A DNA stretch of 56,428 nt from an uncultured Pelagibacteraceae bacterium (GCA_902622655.1 CACNQY010000005.1:1-56428); one strand, 5' to 3'. Positions 9,162 to 17,568 are shown, counted from the stretch's first letter. Notes: generated from the letters alone by a model not told the origin. Program-made: numbers and translations.

Positions 9162-10202
9162 ATGACTAAAGTTGGAGAACATATAACTCTAGACATTATT
9201 GGTACAACAAAAGAATACGATCCTTCTGTATTTGAAAAAGTTATTAATGATATTGCAAAAGCTGCAAAAGTAACAATTCTCAATATATCTAAATATAAAT
9301 TTGAACCTCAGGGTTTTACAATTCTTGCTTTATTAGCTGAAAGTCACATTAGTTTTCATACATTTCCTGAAAAAGGAATTATAAGTTTTGATTTCTTTAC
9401 ATGTGGAAAAGTAAACCCCTCAGTAGCGATTGATATTATAAAGAAAGAATTTGAACACAAAAGAATAGTTAAAAAAGAGTTTAATAGAGATACAAAATCT
9501 CTTTATCATGACATTTACAGTTCACCAGGCTTGCAAAAATCATATGTAGTAAATGATGTTTTAGAAGATTTTAAATCTAAAGTAGGTCAACACATAGAAA
9601 TTTTAGATTTAGAGCAATTTGGTAAATCTTTGTTTATAGATGGTGAAATACAAGTAGCTTCAACTGATGAGCATTTATACAGCTCTACTTTTGTAGGGTC
9701 TGGTTTAAATTTAAATCAAGAAAATGAAAGAGTGGCAATTATTGGTGGTGGAGATGGTGGAGTTGCAAGAGAATGTATTTCTAAAAATTTTAATTTTATA
9801 GATTGGTACGAACTAGATCCCGAAGTAGTAGATGTTTGTAATAAACACCTTGTAGATATTGGTAAGAAAGCAACAGAAAAAAATTCTGTCAAATGTGTAT
9901 GGGGAGATGCATTTGAAAGTATTAAATCAGTAGGTGATGACACTTATGATCATATTTATGTTGATCTTAATGATGATCAATTTTGTATAGATTTAGCTTC
10001 TAAAAATATGGATTCATTAGTGAGAATTTTAAAACCAAAAGGAGTTATTACAGCTCAGGTTGGAAGTCAGGATAAAAAACCACAACAGGTTGAAAATTGG
10101 TTAAATGTTTTTAATCAAAATTTTGGAAACGCAAAATTAGCAAGAGTTTATATACCTAGTTTTGATTGTTCTTGGAATTTTTCTTCATCAATTAATCATT
10201 AA
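9162..10202 (+). CDS. Fused S-adenosylmethionine decarboxylase-spermidine synthase
   Basis: 346 residues joining two normally separate enzymes. Residues 1 to about 115 form a class 1b AdoMet decarboxylase (SpeD/SpeH): AESHISFHTFPEKG holds Ser61, which would self-cleave to the pyruvoyl group, with His66 and Cys81 at the spacing of Ser63/His68/Cys83 in the Thermotoga enzyme. Residues about 125-346 are a spermidine-synthase fold with FGKSLFIDGEIQ, GGGDGG (195-200), Glu217 in YELDPE and GDAFE. The product would decarboxylate AdoMet and transfer aminopropyl to putrescine, releasing MTA. Oddities: the usual YHE motif reads YSS and the usual DSSDPxGP reads DLNDDQF, so acceptor specificity may differ. 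It is the last gene of the MTA operon, 3 bases after the aldolase. Confidence 0.85.
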   Translation: MTKVGEHITLDIIGTTKEYDPSVFEKVINDIAKAAKVTILNISKYKFEPQGFTILALLAESHISFHTFPEKGIISFDFFTCGKVNPSVAIDIIKKEFEHKRIVKKEFNRDTKSLYHDIYSSPGLQKSYVVNDVLEDFKSKVGQHIEILDLEQFGKSLFIDGEIQVASTDEHLYSSTFVGSGLNLNQENERVAIIGGGDGGVARECISKNFNFIDWYELDPEVVDVCNKHLVDIGKKATEKNSVKCVWGDAFESIKSVGDDTYDHIYVDLNDDQFCIDLASKNMDSLVRILKPKGVITAQVGSQDKKPQQVENWLNVFNQNFGNAKLARVYIPSFDCSWNFSSSINH

Positions 10203-10260
10203 TTTTCTTTTTTATTATTTAAAATTATGAAATAATTGTTACTAATTTAAGGAGAAAATA

Positions 10261-11112
10261 ATGAATATATTTAAAAAAACTATTTTAACAATTCTTGCTT
10301 CTTTATTTATCATCGGAAATGTTTCTGCTGAAAAAATAAAAATAGGAACTGAAGGTGCTTACCCTCCATGGAATTCAAAAGATGCTTCAGGTAATCTAAT
10401 TGGTTTTGAGGTTGAGCTTGCCCAAGAACTTTGTGCAATCATGAAATATGAGTGTACTATAGTTGAACAAGATTGGGATGGAATGATCCCAGCTTTATTG
10501 ATGAGAAAGTTTGATGCTATTATGGCTGGTATGTCCATCACTGCTGAAAGACAAAAAACTATTACTTTTTCACAAGGTTATGCTGATGAAGTAGCTTCAC
10601 TTGCAGTAATGAAAGGATCTAGCTTAGAGGGAATGGATACTCCAGAGGGTATCAATTTATCATTAGGTGGTTCTGATGTTAAAAAGGCTTTAAAAACATT
10701 AACAGGCGCATTAGCTGGAAAAACAGTTTGTACGCAAACAGGTACAATTCACCAAAACTTTTTAGACTCAGGTGATGTTGGCAGTGTAAATGTTAGAACT
10801 TATAAAACTCAAGACGAAGTTAACCTTGATCTAACATCAGGTAGATGTGATGTTGCATTAGCTGCTGCTGTAGCATTTACAGACTACGCTGATAAATCAG
10901 GTAAATCAGTTGTATTAGTTGGACCAACTTTTTCAGGTGGCGCATTTGGTAATGGAGTTGGCGTTGGTATTAGACAAGGTGGAGATAGTGCAATTGGAAA
11001 GAGAGATGCTAAAATACTAAAAGACTTCAACAAAGCAATTGATAAAGCTAGAAAAAAGGGAATTATTAGCAAACTTGCTATTAAGCACTTTGGTTTCGAC
11101 GCTTCTATGTAA
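10261..11112 (+). CDS. ABC transporter substrate-binding protein, polar amino-acid/opine type
   Basis: 283 residues with an N-terminal signal peptide (about 1-23, cleavage after NVSA). The mature start KIKIGTEGAYPPWN, then GFEVELAQEL, DWDGMIPAL and ITAERQKTITFS, are typical of family 3 solute-binding proteins, closest by eye to octopine/nopaline, Lys/Arg or His binding proteins. It acts in the periplasm. A strong Shine-Dalgarno AAGGAG (10249-10254) precedes the ATG by 6 bases, suggesting high expression. A perfect hairpin lies after the stop codon and two permease genes follow. The true ligand is unknown; the upstream neighbour is a polyamine gene, which is suggestive only. Confidence 0.85.
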   Translation: MNIFKKTILTILASLFIIGNVSAEKIKIGTEGAYPPWNSKDASGNLIGFEVELAQELCAIMKYECTIVEQDWDGMIPALLMRKFDAIMAGMSITAERQKTITFSQGYADEVASLAVMKGSSLEGMDTPEGINLSLGGSDVKKALKTLTGALAGKTVCTQTGTIHQNFLDSGDVGSVNVRTYKTQDEVNLDLTSGRCDVALAAAVAFTDYADKSGKSVVLVGPTFSGGAFGNGVGVGIRQGGDSAIGKRDAKILKDFNKAIDKARKKGIISKLAIKHFGFDASM

Positions 11113-11124
11113 TTAATTTAAGAT

Positions 11125-11151
11125 TTGGCGACTATAATATATAGTCGCCAA
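11125..11151 (+). promoter_or_regulatory. Perfect 11-12 bp intercistronic hairpin after the binding-protein gene
   Basis: TTGGCGACTAT (11125-11135) is the exact reverse complement of ATAGTCGCCAA (11141-11151), with five bases between, two of which can pair further. No T-run follows, and the next gene's ATG begins 5 bases later. This fits an RNA stem that protects the 3' end of the binding-protein message and lowers permease translation, rather than a classical terminator. Confidence 0.65.
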
Positions 11152-11156
11152 TCTAT

Positions 11157-11849
11157 ATGGAACTTCTCGCATTTGGTAAAACTGGTTGGGGTGATGAGTT
11201 ACTTTATGCAACCCTAATGACTGTTGCTGTATCTATTACAGCGATGTTTGTGGGTTTCTTTTTTGCATTAATTTTTACTCCATTAAAGTTATCAAAATAC
11301 AAATCTTTAAATTTAGTTGGAAATTTTTATACAACTGTTATTCGTGGTGTACCTGAGCTTTTGGTAATTTATCTTTTCTTTTTTGGTGGTAGTGGGGCTA
11401 TTATGTATGTAGCTTCTATTTTTGGTTATTATGAGTATATTGAAATTAATGCTTTTATCACTGGCTCAATGGCAATTGGAATTATTTCAGGTGCCTATTC
11501 TACAGAAGTTTTTAGAGGTGCAATTCAATCAATAGATAAAGGTCAATTTGAGGCTGCCAAAGTTCTTGGTATAAATAAGTTTGGACAATTTTATAAAATA
11601 ATACTACCTCAAATGTTGAGGTTAGCTATTCCAAATTTAAGCAATGTCTGGCAAATAACATTAAAAGACACTTCTCTAATTTCAGTCACCGGGCTAGTTG
11701 AAATTATGAGGCAATCATATATTGCAGCAGGATCTACGAGAGATCCTTTATTTTTCTATTCTTTTGCAGCAGTTTTATATTTATTACTAACTTATTTGAG
11801 CATGAAACTAATTAACAAATTAGAAATTAGGTATAGTAGGGGGTATTAA
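11157..11849 (+). CDS. ABC transporter permease, polar amino-acid/opine type (first)
   Basis: 230 residues with about five membrane segments and the HisMQ-type permease fold: TTVIRGVPELLVIYL near residue 62 and the EAA loop EAAKVLGINKFGQFYKIILPQ. It should form the membrane channel with the next gene's product. Its ATG follows the hairpin by only 5 bases, so the ribosome site may be partly masked. It ends with TAATG shared with the next start. The family normally needs an ATPase, which is not encoded here. Confidence 0.85.
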   Translation: MELLAFGKTGWGDELLYATLMTVAVSITAMFVGFFFALIFTPLKLSKYKSLNLVGNFYTTVIRGVPELLVIYLFFFGGSGAIMYVASIFGYYEYIEINAFITGSMAIGIISGAYSTEVFRGAIQSIDKGQFEAAKVLGINKFGQFYKIILPQMLRLAIPNLSNVWQITLKDTSLISVTGLVEIMRQSYIAAGSTRDPLFFYSFAAVLYLLLTYLSMKLINKLEIRYSRGY

Positions 11850-12526
11850 TGGATTTTGATTTAATGATCACCAGTTTGCCTAAGCTTTTAGGAGCAACAG
11901 TTATTACTTTAAAATTATTATCTGCATCTTTATTTTTTGGATTATTTTTAGGTCTTTTCTTTGCTATTTTAAGATTAAATAAAAATATATTTATTAACAA
12001 ATTTGCCTATGCTTATTCTTATATTTTTAGAGGTACACCCTTATTAGTTCAGATTTTTATTATTTATTTTGGTTTAGGGCAAATTGAATATTTAAGAACC
12101 ACAGTTTTGTGGACTATTTTAAAAGAACCTTATTGGTGTGCAATCATTGCTTTTACTCTAAACACAGGTGCTTATACCTCTGAAATTTTAAGATCAGCTT
12201 TTCAAACAATTAAACCAGGTATTATTGAAGCAGGAAAAAGTTTAGGAATTTCAAACAAAATAATTTTTTATAAAATTCAAATACCAATTGCTATCAGACA
12301 GTCACTTCCGGCATATGGAAATGAGATAATATTGATGATGAAAGGAACCTCGTTAGCTAGCACGGTAACGTTAATGGACTTAACTGGTGTCGCTAAATAT
12401 ATCATTTCTACAACTTTTAAGCCTATAGAGGTATTCATTGTTGCAGGTGGGATTTATCTATTTATGACTTTCATTATTCACAATATTATTAAATATTTAG
12501 AAAAAAAATATAGTTTTCAACAATAA
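11849..12526 (+). CDS. ABC transporter permease, polar amino-acid/opine type (second)
   Basis: 225 residues, again a HisMQ-type permease: YIFRGTPLLVQIFIIYFGLG and the EAA-like loop IIEAGKSLGISNKIIFYKIQIP, followed by PAYGNEIILMMKGTSLAS. It overlaps the first permease by one base and is the heterodimer partner in importers of this type. The next gene starts 2 bases after its stop and is an oxygenase, not the expected ATP-binding protein. Confidence 0.85.
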   Translation: MDFDLMITSLPKLLGATVITLKLLSASLFFGLFLGLFFAILRLNKNIFINKFAYAYSYIFRGTPLLVQIFIIYFGLGQIEYLRTTVLWTILKEPYWCAIIAFTLNTGAYTSEILRSAFQTIKPGIIEAGKSLGISNKIIFYKIQIPIAIRQSLPAYGNEIILMMKGTSLASTVTLMDLTGVAKYIISTTFKPIEVFIVAGGIYLFMTFIIHNIIKYLEKKYSFQQ

Positions 12527-12528
12527 AT

Positions 12529-13311
12529 ATGTTTTTAACTGATAAACAAATTAAAGATTATCAAAATGACGGTGTCATAATTATTAAAAATATTTTTAAA
12601 GACTGGATAGAGCCATTAAGAAAAGGTTTTAAAAAAGTTTTAGATAAACCTAGCATTCATGGAAGAGAAAATGTAAATGATGAAAATGGTAGATTTTTCG
12701 AAGATTATTGTAATTGGGAGAGAATAAAAGAGTTCAGGGATTGTATTTTTAATTCACCTGGTGCTAAAATATTTTCAGAGGCAACCAATTCTAAATCAAC
12801 TCAAATTTTTCATGAGCATATTTTTATAAAAGAACCTGGAACAAATAAAGAAACTCCCTGGCATCAAGATATGCCTTATTACTGTATCGATGGTAATGAT
12901 ACTGGAAGTTTTTGGATACCATTAGATCAAGTCGATAAAAAAAATAATCTTAAATTAATTTTAGGTTCTCATAAATGGCCAAAGTTAATTAGACCTACAA
13001 AATGGTCTAATAATCAGTCATGGTACAAAGACGAGAGTTCTTTTATGGATTTACCTCCATTAAATAAATTTGAAAAATTTATTTTAATACCTGAATTAAG
13101 TTTGGGAGATGCAGTATTGTTTAATTTTAAAATTGTTCATGGTTCAACTGGAAATAATGGTTCTATATCTAGAAGAGCTTTTTCTATGAGATTTATTGGA
13201 GATGATGTTAAATTTGTTGATAGAGGTGGACCAACATCACCTCCTTTTGAGGGCATTGGTTTAAAAAATGGAGATTTAATGAGAGAGGATTGGTTTCCTA
13301 AAATATTATAA
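12529..13311 (+). CDS. Phytanoyl-CoA dioxygenase (PhyH)-family Fe(II)/2-oxoglutarate oxygenase
   Basis: 260 residues. The iron-binding facial triad is visible as His112-x-Asp114 (PWHQDMPYY) and His204 (VHGS), with Arg216/Arg221 (SRRAFSMRF) as candidate 2-oxoglutarate anchors. The family hydroxylates small molecules, often at a carbon next to a carboxylate or phosphonate. The substrate here is unknown. It lies 2 bases after an ABC permease and 14 bases before a LysE exporter, so it may act on the transported compound. Confidence 0.8.
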   Translation: MFLTDKQIKDYQNDGVIIIKNIFKDWIEPLRKGFKKVLDKPSIHGRENVNDENGRFFEDYCNWERIKEFRDCIFNSPGAKIFSEATNSKSTQIFHEHIFIKEPGTNKETPWHQDMPYYCIDGNDTGSFWIPLDQVDKKNNLKLILGSHKWPKLIRPTKWSNNQSWYKDESSFMDLPPLNKFEKFILIPELSLGDAVLFNFKIVHGSTGNNGSISRRAFSMRFIGDDVKFVDRGGPTSPPFEGIGLKNGDLMREDWFPKIL

Positions 13312-13325
13312 TTAATTTCAATTTC

Positions 13326-13919
13326 ATGGAGTTACTATATTTTATTATAGCAAGTTTCTTAGTAGTAATTGTTCCAGGACCAACCGTAAGTTTAATAATT
13401 GCGAATTCTTTAAATTCTGGTGTTAAAGCAGGTTTACTAAATATCTTAGGAACACAATTTGGTGTTTTAATATTAATTTTTTTATTAGCTATTGGTTTTG
13501 AATTTATTTCTCCATTTGTAGATCAGATAATAAAAATTGTTAGAGTGTTTGGTGCAATTTATTTGATAATTCTTGGTATAATTGCATTTTTAACAAAAAT
13601 AGATTTGAAAAATATTCAATCAGAAAAATACGATAAAAAATTTATTATTCAAGGGTTTGTAGTAATATTAACAAATCCTAAAATTTTTTTATTTCTTGGA
13701 TCTTTTTTACCTCAGTTTATTAGCTTGGAGCATTCAGTTAGTCATCAAATAATTTATTTTGGGTTATTGTTTATAATTATAGCTACAATTTTTGATAGTT
13801 GTTATGCTCTAATTTTTGGAAATTTTAGAAATTTAATTGCAAATAAATACTTAAAAATTTTAAATGTAATTGGTGGAATGATACTAATTTTAGTTGGTTT
13901 TTGGTTACTTCTTTATTGA
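13326..13919 (+). CDS. LysE/RhtB-family amino-acid exporter
   Basis: 197 residues with five to six membrane segments. The N-terminal VPGPTVSLIIANSLNSG matches the conserved PGP motif of LysE/RhtB exporters, and LTNPKIFLFLGSFLPQF is the second family signature. It should export amino acids or related compounds across the inner membrane. It is the last plus-strand gene of this run and ends one base before the convergent DUF6165 gene. Specificity is not visible. Confidence 0.85.
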   Translation: MELLYFIIASFLVVIVPGPTVSLIIANSLNSGVKAGLLNILGTQFGVLILIFLLAIGFEFISPFVDQIIKIVRVFGAIYLIILGIIAFLTKIDLKNIQSEKYDKKFIIQGFVVILTNPKIFLFLGSFLPQFISLEHSVSHQIIYFGLLFIIIATIFDSCYALIFGNFRNLIANKYLKILNVIGGMILILVGFWLLLY

Positions 13920-13920
13920 T

Positions 13921-14310
13921 TTAATAACTTGTGTATTCTTTTATTTCTTTAATTGATGATCCAGTATGATTATTAATTTCTAGTTTAATCTTTGCTCTAT
14001 CATCATTATAGAAATGAACGTCTCTAGATAACTTTATAAATTTTTCCCCAAAATCTTTATTTTTTTCACATTCTCTTTTATCGTCTTCTATAATCCAAAG
14101 TTTAGCATTTATTATTTTTAAATCTTGAAATAATTTTTCTAGCTTATCATCTGATTTAATATTTTTTTCTAATTGGTCTCTTAGAATCGAATGTTCATTT
14201 GATATAAATTTTAGTTTTTCAGGATCTTTAATTTTCTCTTTTTTAATTTCTAATATTGATATTTTGTCTAAAAGTTCACCAATTGACACTTCTACTATAA
14301 TTTTATTCAT
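13921..14310 (-). CDS. DUF6165-like hypothetical protein
   Basis: 129 residues, cytoplasmic, no membrane segment. The N-terminal VEVSIGELLDKISILEIKKE and a following helical, charge-rich region match my recollection of DUF6165, a family often found beside surface-polysaccharide genes. The divergent neighbour, 32 bases away, is a heptosyltransferase-type glycosyltransferase, in line with that context. Function unknown. Confidence 0.55.
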   Translation of the reverse strand: MNKIIVEVSIGELLDKISILEIKKEKIKDPEKLKFISNEHSILRDQLEKNIKSDDKLEKLFQDLKIINAKLWIIEDDKRECEKNKDFGEKFIKLSRDVHFYNDDRAKIKLEINNHTGSSIKEIKEYTSY

Positions 14311-14342
14311 TAAATTTTATACTATGTTAAATTGTTATAATT

Positions 14343-15284
14343 ATGTCTAATATTTTAATAATTAAACACGGATCTTTAGGGGATATAGCCCAAGCATGTG
14401 GTGCAATTCAAGATATTTCTGAAAACCATAAAGATGACAAGGTTCATTTGTTGACTACAAAACCATATTTTGATTTATTTAAAAAAAATCCTTATATATC
14501 AAACGTTATTCTGGATAAACGATTACCCAGATATAATCTTATTTATTTATATTTTTTGATGAAGAATATTAAGAGATATAAATTTACTAAAGTTTATGAT
14601 CTTCAAAATTCAAGTCGCACTTCATTTTATAAAAAAATTTTATTTCCCAATGTTACAAAGGAAGTTTGGTCTTCTACTGAAACAACATTGCCAAAAGGAA
14701 CCAATAAAAAGGATTTTGATCAAGACTCAGTCTTATCAAGATTTGATCATCAATTAAAAAATTCTGGAATTAATACTAATCATACTATGCAACCTGATTT
14801 GTCGTGGAGCTCATTGGATATAACTGAAATAAAAAACTATTATCAATTAGAAAAATATATTGTTCTTTTCCCATTTTGTTCTCCACATTTAACTTCAAAG
14901 AAATGGCCGTATTATAATGAATTAATTAAAATGATTAACGAAAGATTAATGAATAAATTTAGAGTAGTTATAGCTCCAGGACCTGATGAAATAGAGGAAG
15001 CAAAAAATTTTAATGCTTTATGTATTTTAGATAATGGTAAAGCTCTTGATATTTCGCAGTTAGCAGCATTAATTAAAGATAGCTCATTTGTTGTTGCAAA
15101 TGATACTGGCCCAGCACATATGACAGCACATTTAGGATCAAAAGGTATTGCTTTATTTGGATCTCACACAACTCCTTTTAAAGTAAGTATTGAAAGAGAA
15201 AATTTTAAAGCAATACAAGCCCCTGAATTATCTAAGCTATCAGCAGAAAAAGTTTTTGAAAGACTCTCTGAAATTATTTCTTAA
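14343..15284 (+). CDS. Glycosyltransferase family 9 (ADP-heptose:LPS heptosyltransferase-like)
   Basis: 313 residues with a GT-B fold. The N-terminal ILIIKHGSLGDIAQACGAI and the C-terminal VVANDTGPAHMTAHLGSKGIALFG are GT9 hallmarks; the latter binds the ADP-sugar. FCSPHLTSKKWP sits at the domain junction. It should add a heptose-type sugar to the lipopolysaccharide core at the cytoplasmic face of the inner membrane. Its 3' end overlaps the convergent AbrB-type gene by 11 bases. Confidence 0.85.
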   Translation: MSNILIIKHGSLGDIAQACGAIQDISENHKDDKVHLLTTKPYFDLFKKNPYISNVILDKRLPRYNLIYLYFLMKNIKRYKFTKVYDLQNSSRTSFYKKILFPNVTKEVWSSTETTLPKGTNKKDFDQDSVLSRFDHQLKNSGINTNHTMQPDLSWSSLDITEIKNYYQLEKYIVLFPFCSPHLTSKKWPYYNELIKMINERLMNKFRVVIAPGPDEIEEAKNFNALCILDNGKALDISQLAALIKDSSFVVANDTGPAHMTAHLGSKGIALFGSHTTPFKVSIERENFKAIQAPELSKLSAEKVFERLSEIIS

Positions 15285-16350
15285 TTTTTTCAGTCACTCT
15301 TAAAAATACAGGAACTGTGAAAAGTATGAAAAGTAATCTAATTATATGGTGAAAAGCAACAAAGTCTGGGTCTAAATCAAAAGCAATTGCTATAACCGCG
15401 ACCTCATAAATTCCACCAGGGCTAAAAGATAAAATTAAAGTTAAAATATTTGTTTCAACAAAAAATGTTGCAACATAGGCTGCAACTAAACCTAATACCA
15501 CCAAAATAGTAGTAGCTACAATACTATGAAGAGAATTATTAGCTATCTCTTTAACAGTTTTTTCAGCAAACCTACAACCAACTGAAGAACCAAGAATTAG
15601 TAGACAAAAATTTACTGTTTCGTCTGGTAATTTATATGATGCTATATCTGTAATTTGTAACAGACCACTCGCAAACAATGTTCCAGATAGTAAAGCTGCA
15701 GGAATTCTAATTTTATCAAAAACAAAAATAAAAAACAAAGATGCAATAATAAGTAAAATTAAATTTAAATGATTTTGAGCCAAATAACTAAAGTCATCAT
15801 TTAACAAAACATTGCTGTCAGTATTATTAACTATAATAAATGGAATAACAGTAATAATGATGATTAATCTAATTAAGTGAGAAGTTGCAACTTGGGATAA
15901 ATCTGTTTTTTCATTTTCAGCTAAAATCATTAAAGGACCCAGTGCACCAGGCGCTGCTGAAAAGATTGAAGCTTTTTCCCCATAACTTGCAAATTTTTGA
16001 AGATATTTAGCAACAACTAAAATACAAATTATTATGTAGATTAACATGATTAATGAAGTCCAAATCCAATCAAACATTTGATTAAATAGATTTTGGTCTA
16101 TGTAATTTCCAATATGCAAACCTAAAATTATCAAGATGAAACTTAATACAATTTTAGGCATAATGATTTTTAGACCTGATAAAGCGGCAATTGATGTAAA
16201 AATCATAGGCCCTAAAAACCAAGCTAGTGGAATATTAAAATATTGAGCAATGATTGCGCTCGGAAAAGAAATTATTAGAACAAAGATAAATTTAATTGAA
16301 AATACTTGTTTTGCATTTTCAAGATAAGATTTGATTTGATGTTTAATCAT
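15274..16350 (-). CDS. AbrB-family polytopic membrane protein
   Basis: 358 residues with about ten hydrophobic helices in two repeated halves, each with a glycine-proline-rich turn (IPLAWFLGPMIF; SAAPGALGPLMILAE; FSPGGIYEVAVIAIAFDLD). This is the AbrB duplication family of membrane proteins, often mislabelled ammonia monooxygenase. The role is not established; transport or a regulatory role at the membrane has been proposed. The ASP/FSPGG segment and conserved HHIIRLL near the C-terminus are typical. It is transcribed away from tctC across a 216-base intergenic region. Confidence 0.75.
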   Translation of the reverse strand: MIKHQIKSYLENAKQVFSIKFIFVLIISFPSAIIAQYFNIPLAWFLGPMIFTSIAALSGLKIIMPKIVLSFILIILGLHIGNYIDQNLFNQMFDWIWTSLIMLIYIIICILVVAKYLQKFASYGEKASIFSAAPGALGPLMILAENEKTDLSQVATSHLIRLIIIITVIPFIIVNNTDSNVLLNDDFSYLAQNHLNLILLIIASLFFIFVFDKIRIPAALLSGTLFASGLLQITDIASYKLPDETVNFCLLILGSSVGCRFAEKTVKEIANNSLHSIVATTILVVLGLVAAYVATFFVETNILTLILSFSPGGIYEVAVIAIAFDLDPDFVAFHHIIRLLFILFTVPVFLRVTEKIKK

Positions 16351-16501
16351 TCATTAAGCTTCTATCATCTACTATGTAAAAGATAAGAAAAAATGTATTA
16401 GCCAATAAAGTGAAAATTTAATTTTTAAAATAAATAAAATTCTAAGTTTTATTAATATTTTTTTTGAGAAAGTACTTTCAATTAAAAGTTGTGCTACTTA
16501 A

Positions 16502-16532
16502 TTAGAGGTTGAATAAAGATTAAGACTATAAT
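16502..16532 (+). promoter_or_regulatory. Candidate promoter of the tctCBA operon
   Basis: A perfect -10 hexamer TATAAT at 16527-16532 with only a weak -35 (TTAGAG, 16502-16507, 19-base spacer). A start near 16539 would give a leader of about 28 bases carrying the Shine-Dalgarno GAGAGGG just before the tctC ATG. The rest of the 216-base gap (16351-16566) shows only AT-rich sequence and no clear structure. Confidence 0.4.
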
Positions 16533-16566
16533 TAACTTACATTTTTAAATTAGAGAGGGATAAATA

Positions 16567-17547
16567 ATGAAAAACTTAAAAAAAATAGTTTCAGTATTAT
16601 TCTCAGCAATCCTATTATTCTCAGCAACAACCACAAGCTCATTGGCAATTGACAAATTGCACTTTGTAATTGGTGGTGGTGCTGGAGGTGGTTGGGATGG
16701 AACTGCTAGAGGTACTGGAGAAGCTTTAACAAAAGCTGGAATGTTAAATAGCGCATCATTTGAAAATATGTCAGGTGGTGGCGGTGGTAAAGCACTTGCT
16801 TATATGATCAATACTAAACCTGCTAATACAGTTTTAGTTCAATCAACACCATTAGTATTAAGATCAATTACTAGACATAAAGGTTATGTAAAAGGAAGTG
16901 GAACTTTATCTTATAAAGATGTTGTGCCAATCGCTGGTGTAATTGGTGACTACGGTGCTATTGCAGTTGCAAAAAGTTCATCTTTTAAAAATTTTAAAGA
17001 TGTAGTTAATGCATATAAAAAAGATCCAAGCTCAGTTAAAATGGCTGGTGGATCAGTAAGAGGAAGCATGGACCATTTAATTGGTGCTTTAGCTTTCCAA
17101 GCTGCAGGTGCAGATCCAAATGCTGTTCAATACATTCCTTATGATGCTGGTGGAAAAGCTTTAGCTGGACTTTTATCTGGAGAAACTCAAATCATTTCAA
17201 CTGGTTTAGGTGAATTGATGGGTGCAAGAGACCAAGTAAGAATTATTGGTATTACCGCTCCTTCAAGAGTTTCTGATGCACCAGATGCACCAACTCTTAA
17301 AGAACAAGGATATGATGTGCAATTCGTTAACTGGAGAGGTTTCTTTGGCCCTCCAGGTATGAGCAATGCTGATAGATCAGCTATTGCAAAAATGCTTGGC
17401 GATGTACAAAAAACTCCTGAATGGGAAACTGTCAGAGCAAGAAATGCTTGGGTTAATATTTATAACCCTGAAGGCAAGTTTGTTTCTTTCTTAGAAAAAC
17501 AAACTCAAGAAATGACAGCTCTTATGAAAAAATTAGGAGTTATATAA
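16567..17547 (+). CDS. tctC: Tripartite tricarboxylate transporter substrate-binding protein
   Basis: 326 residues with a signal peptide (about 1-27, ending SSLA). The mature domain begins LHFVIGGGAGGGWDGTARG, the TctC/Bug ligand-binding motif, followed by ENMSGGGGGKAL and YDAGGKALAGLLSGETQ. It is a periplasmic binding protein for carboxylates or related small anions. It is followed by tctB and tctA, the standard order. A short hairpin (17544-17560) covers its stop codon and a longer terminator-like one follows, suggesting it is made in excess over the membrane subunits. The ligand is unknown. Confidence 0.9.
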   Translation: MKNLKKIVSVLFSAILLFSATTTSSLAIDKLHFVIGGGAGGGWDGTARGTGEALTKAGMLNSASFENMSGGGGGKALAYMINTKPANTVLVQSTPLVLRSITRHKGYVKGSGTLSYKDVVPIAGVIGDYGAIAVAKSSSFKNFKDVVNAYKKDPSSVKMAGGSVRGSMDHLIGALAFQAAGADPNAVQYIPYDAGGKALAGLLSGETQIISTGLGELMGARDQVRIIGITAPSRVSDAPDAPTLKEQGYDVQFVNWRGFFGPPGMSNADRSAIAKMLGDVQKTPEWETVRARNAWVNIYNPEGKFVSFLEKQTQEMTALMKKLGVI

Positions 17548-17568
17548 TCCATAGGATTATTTGAAATT

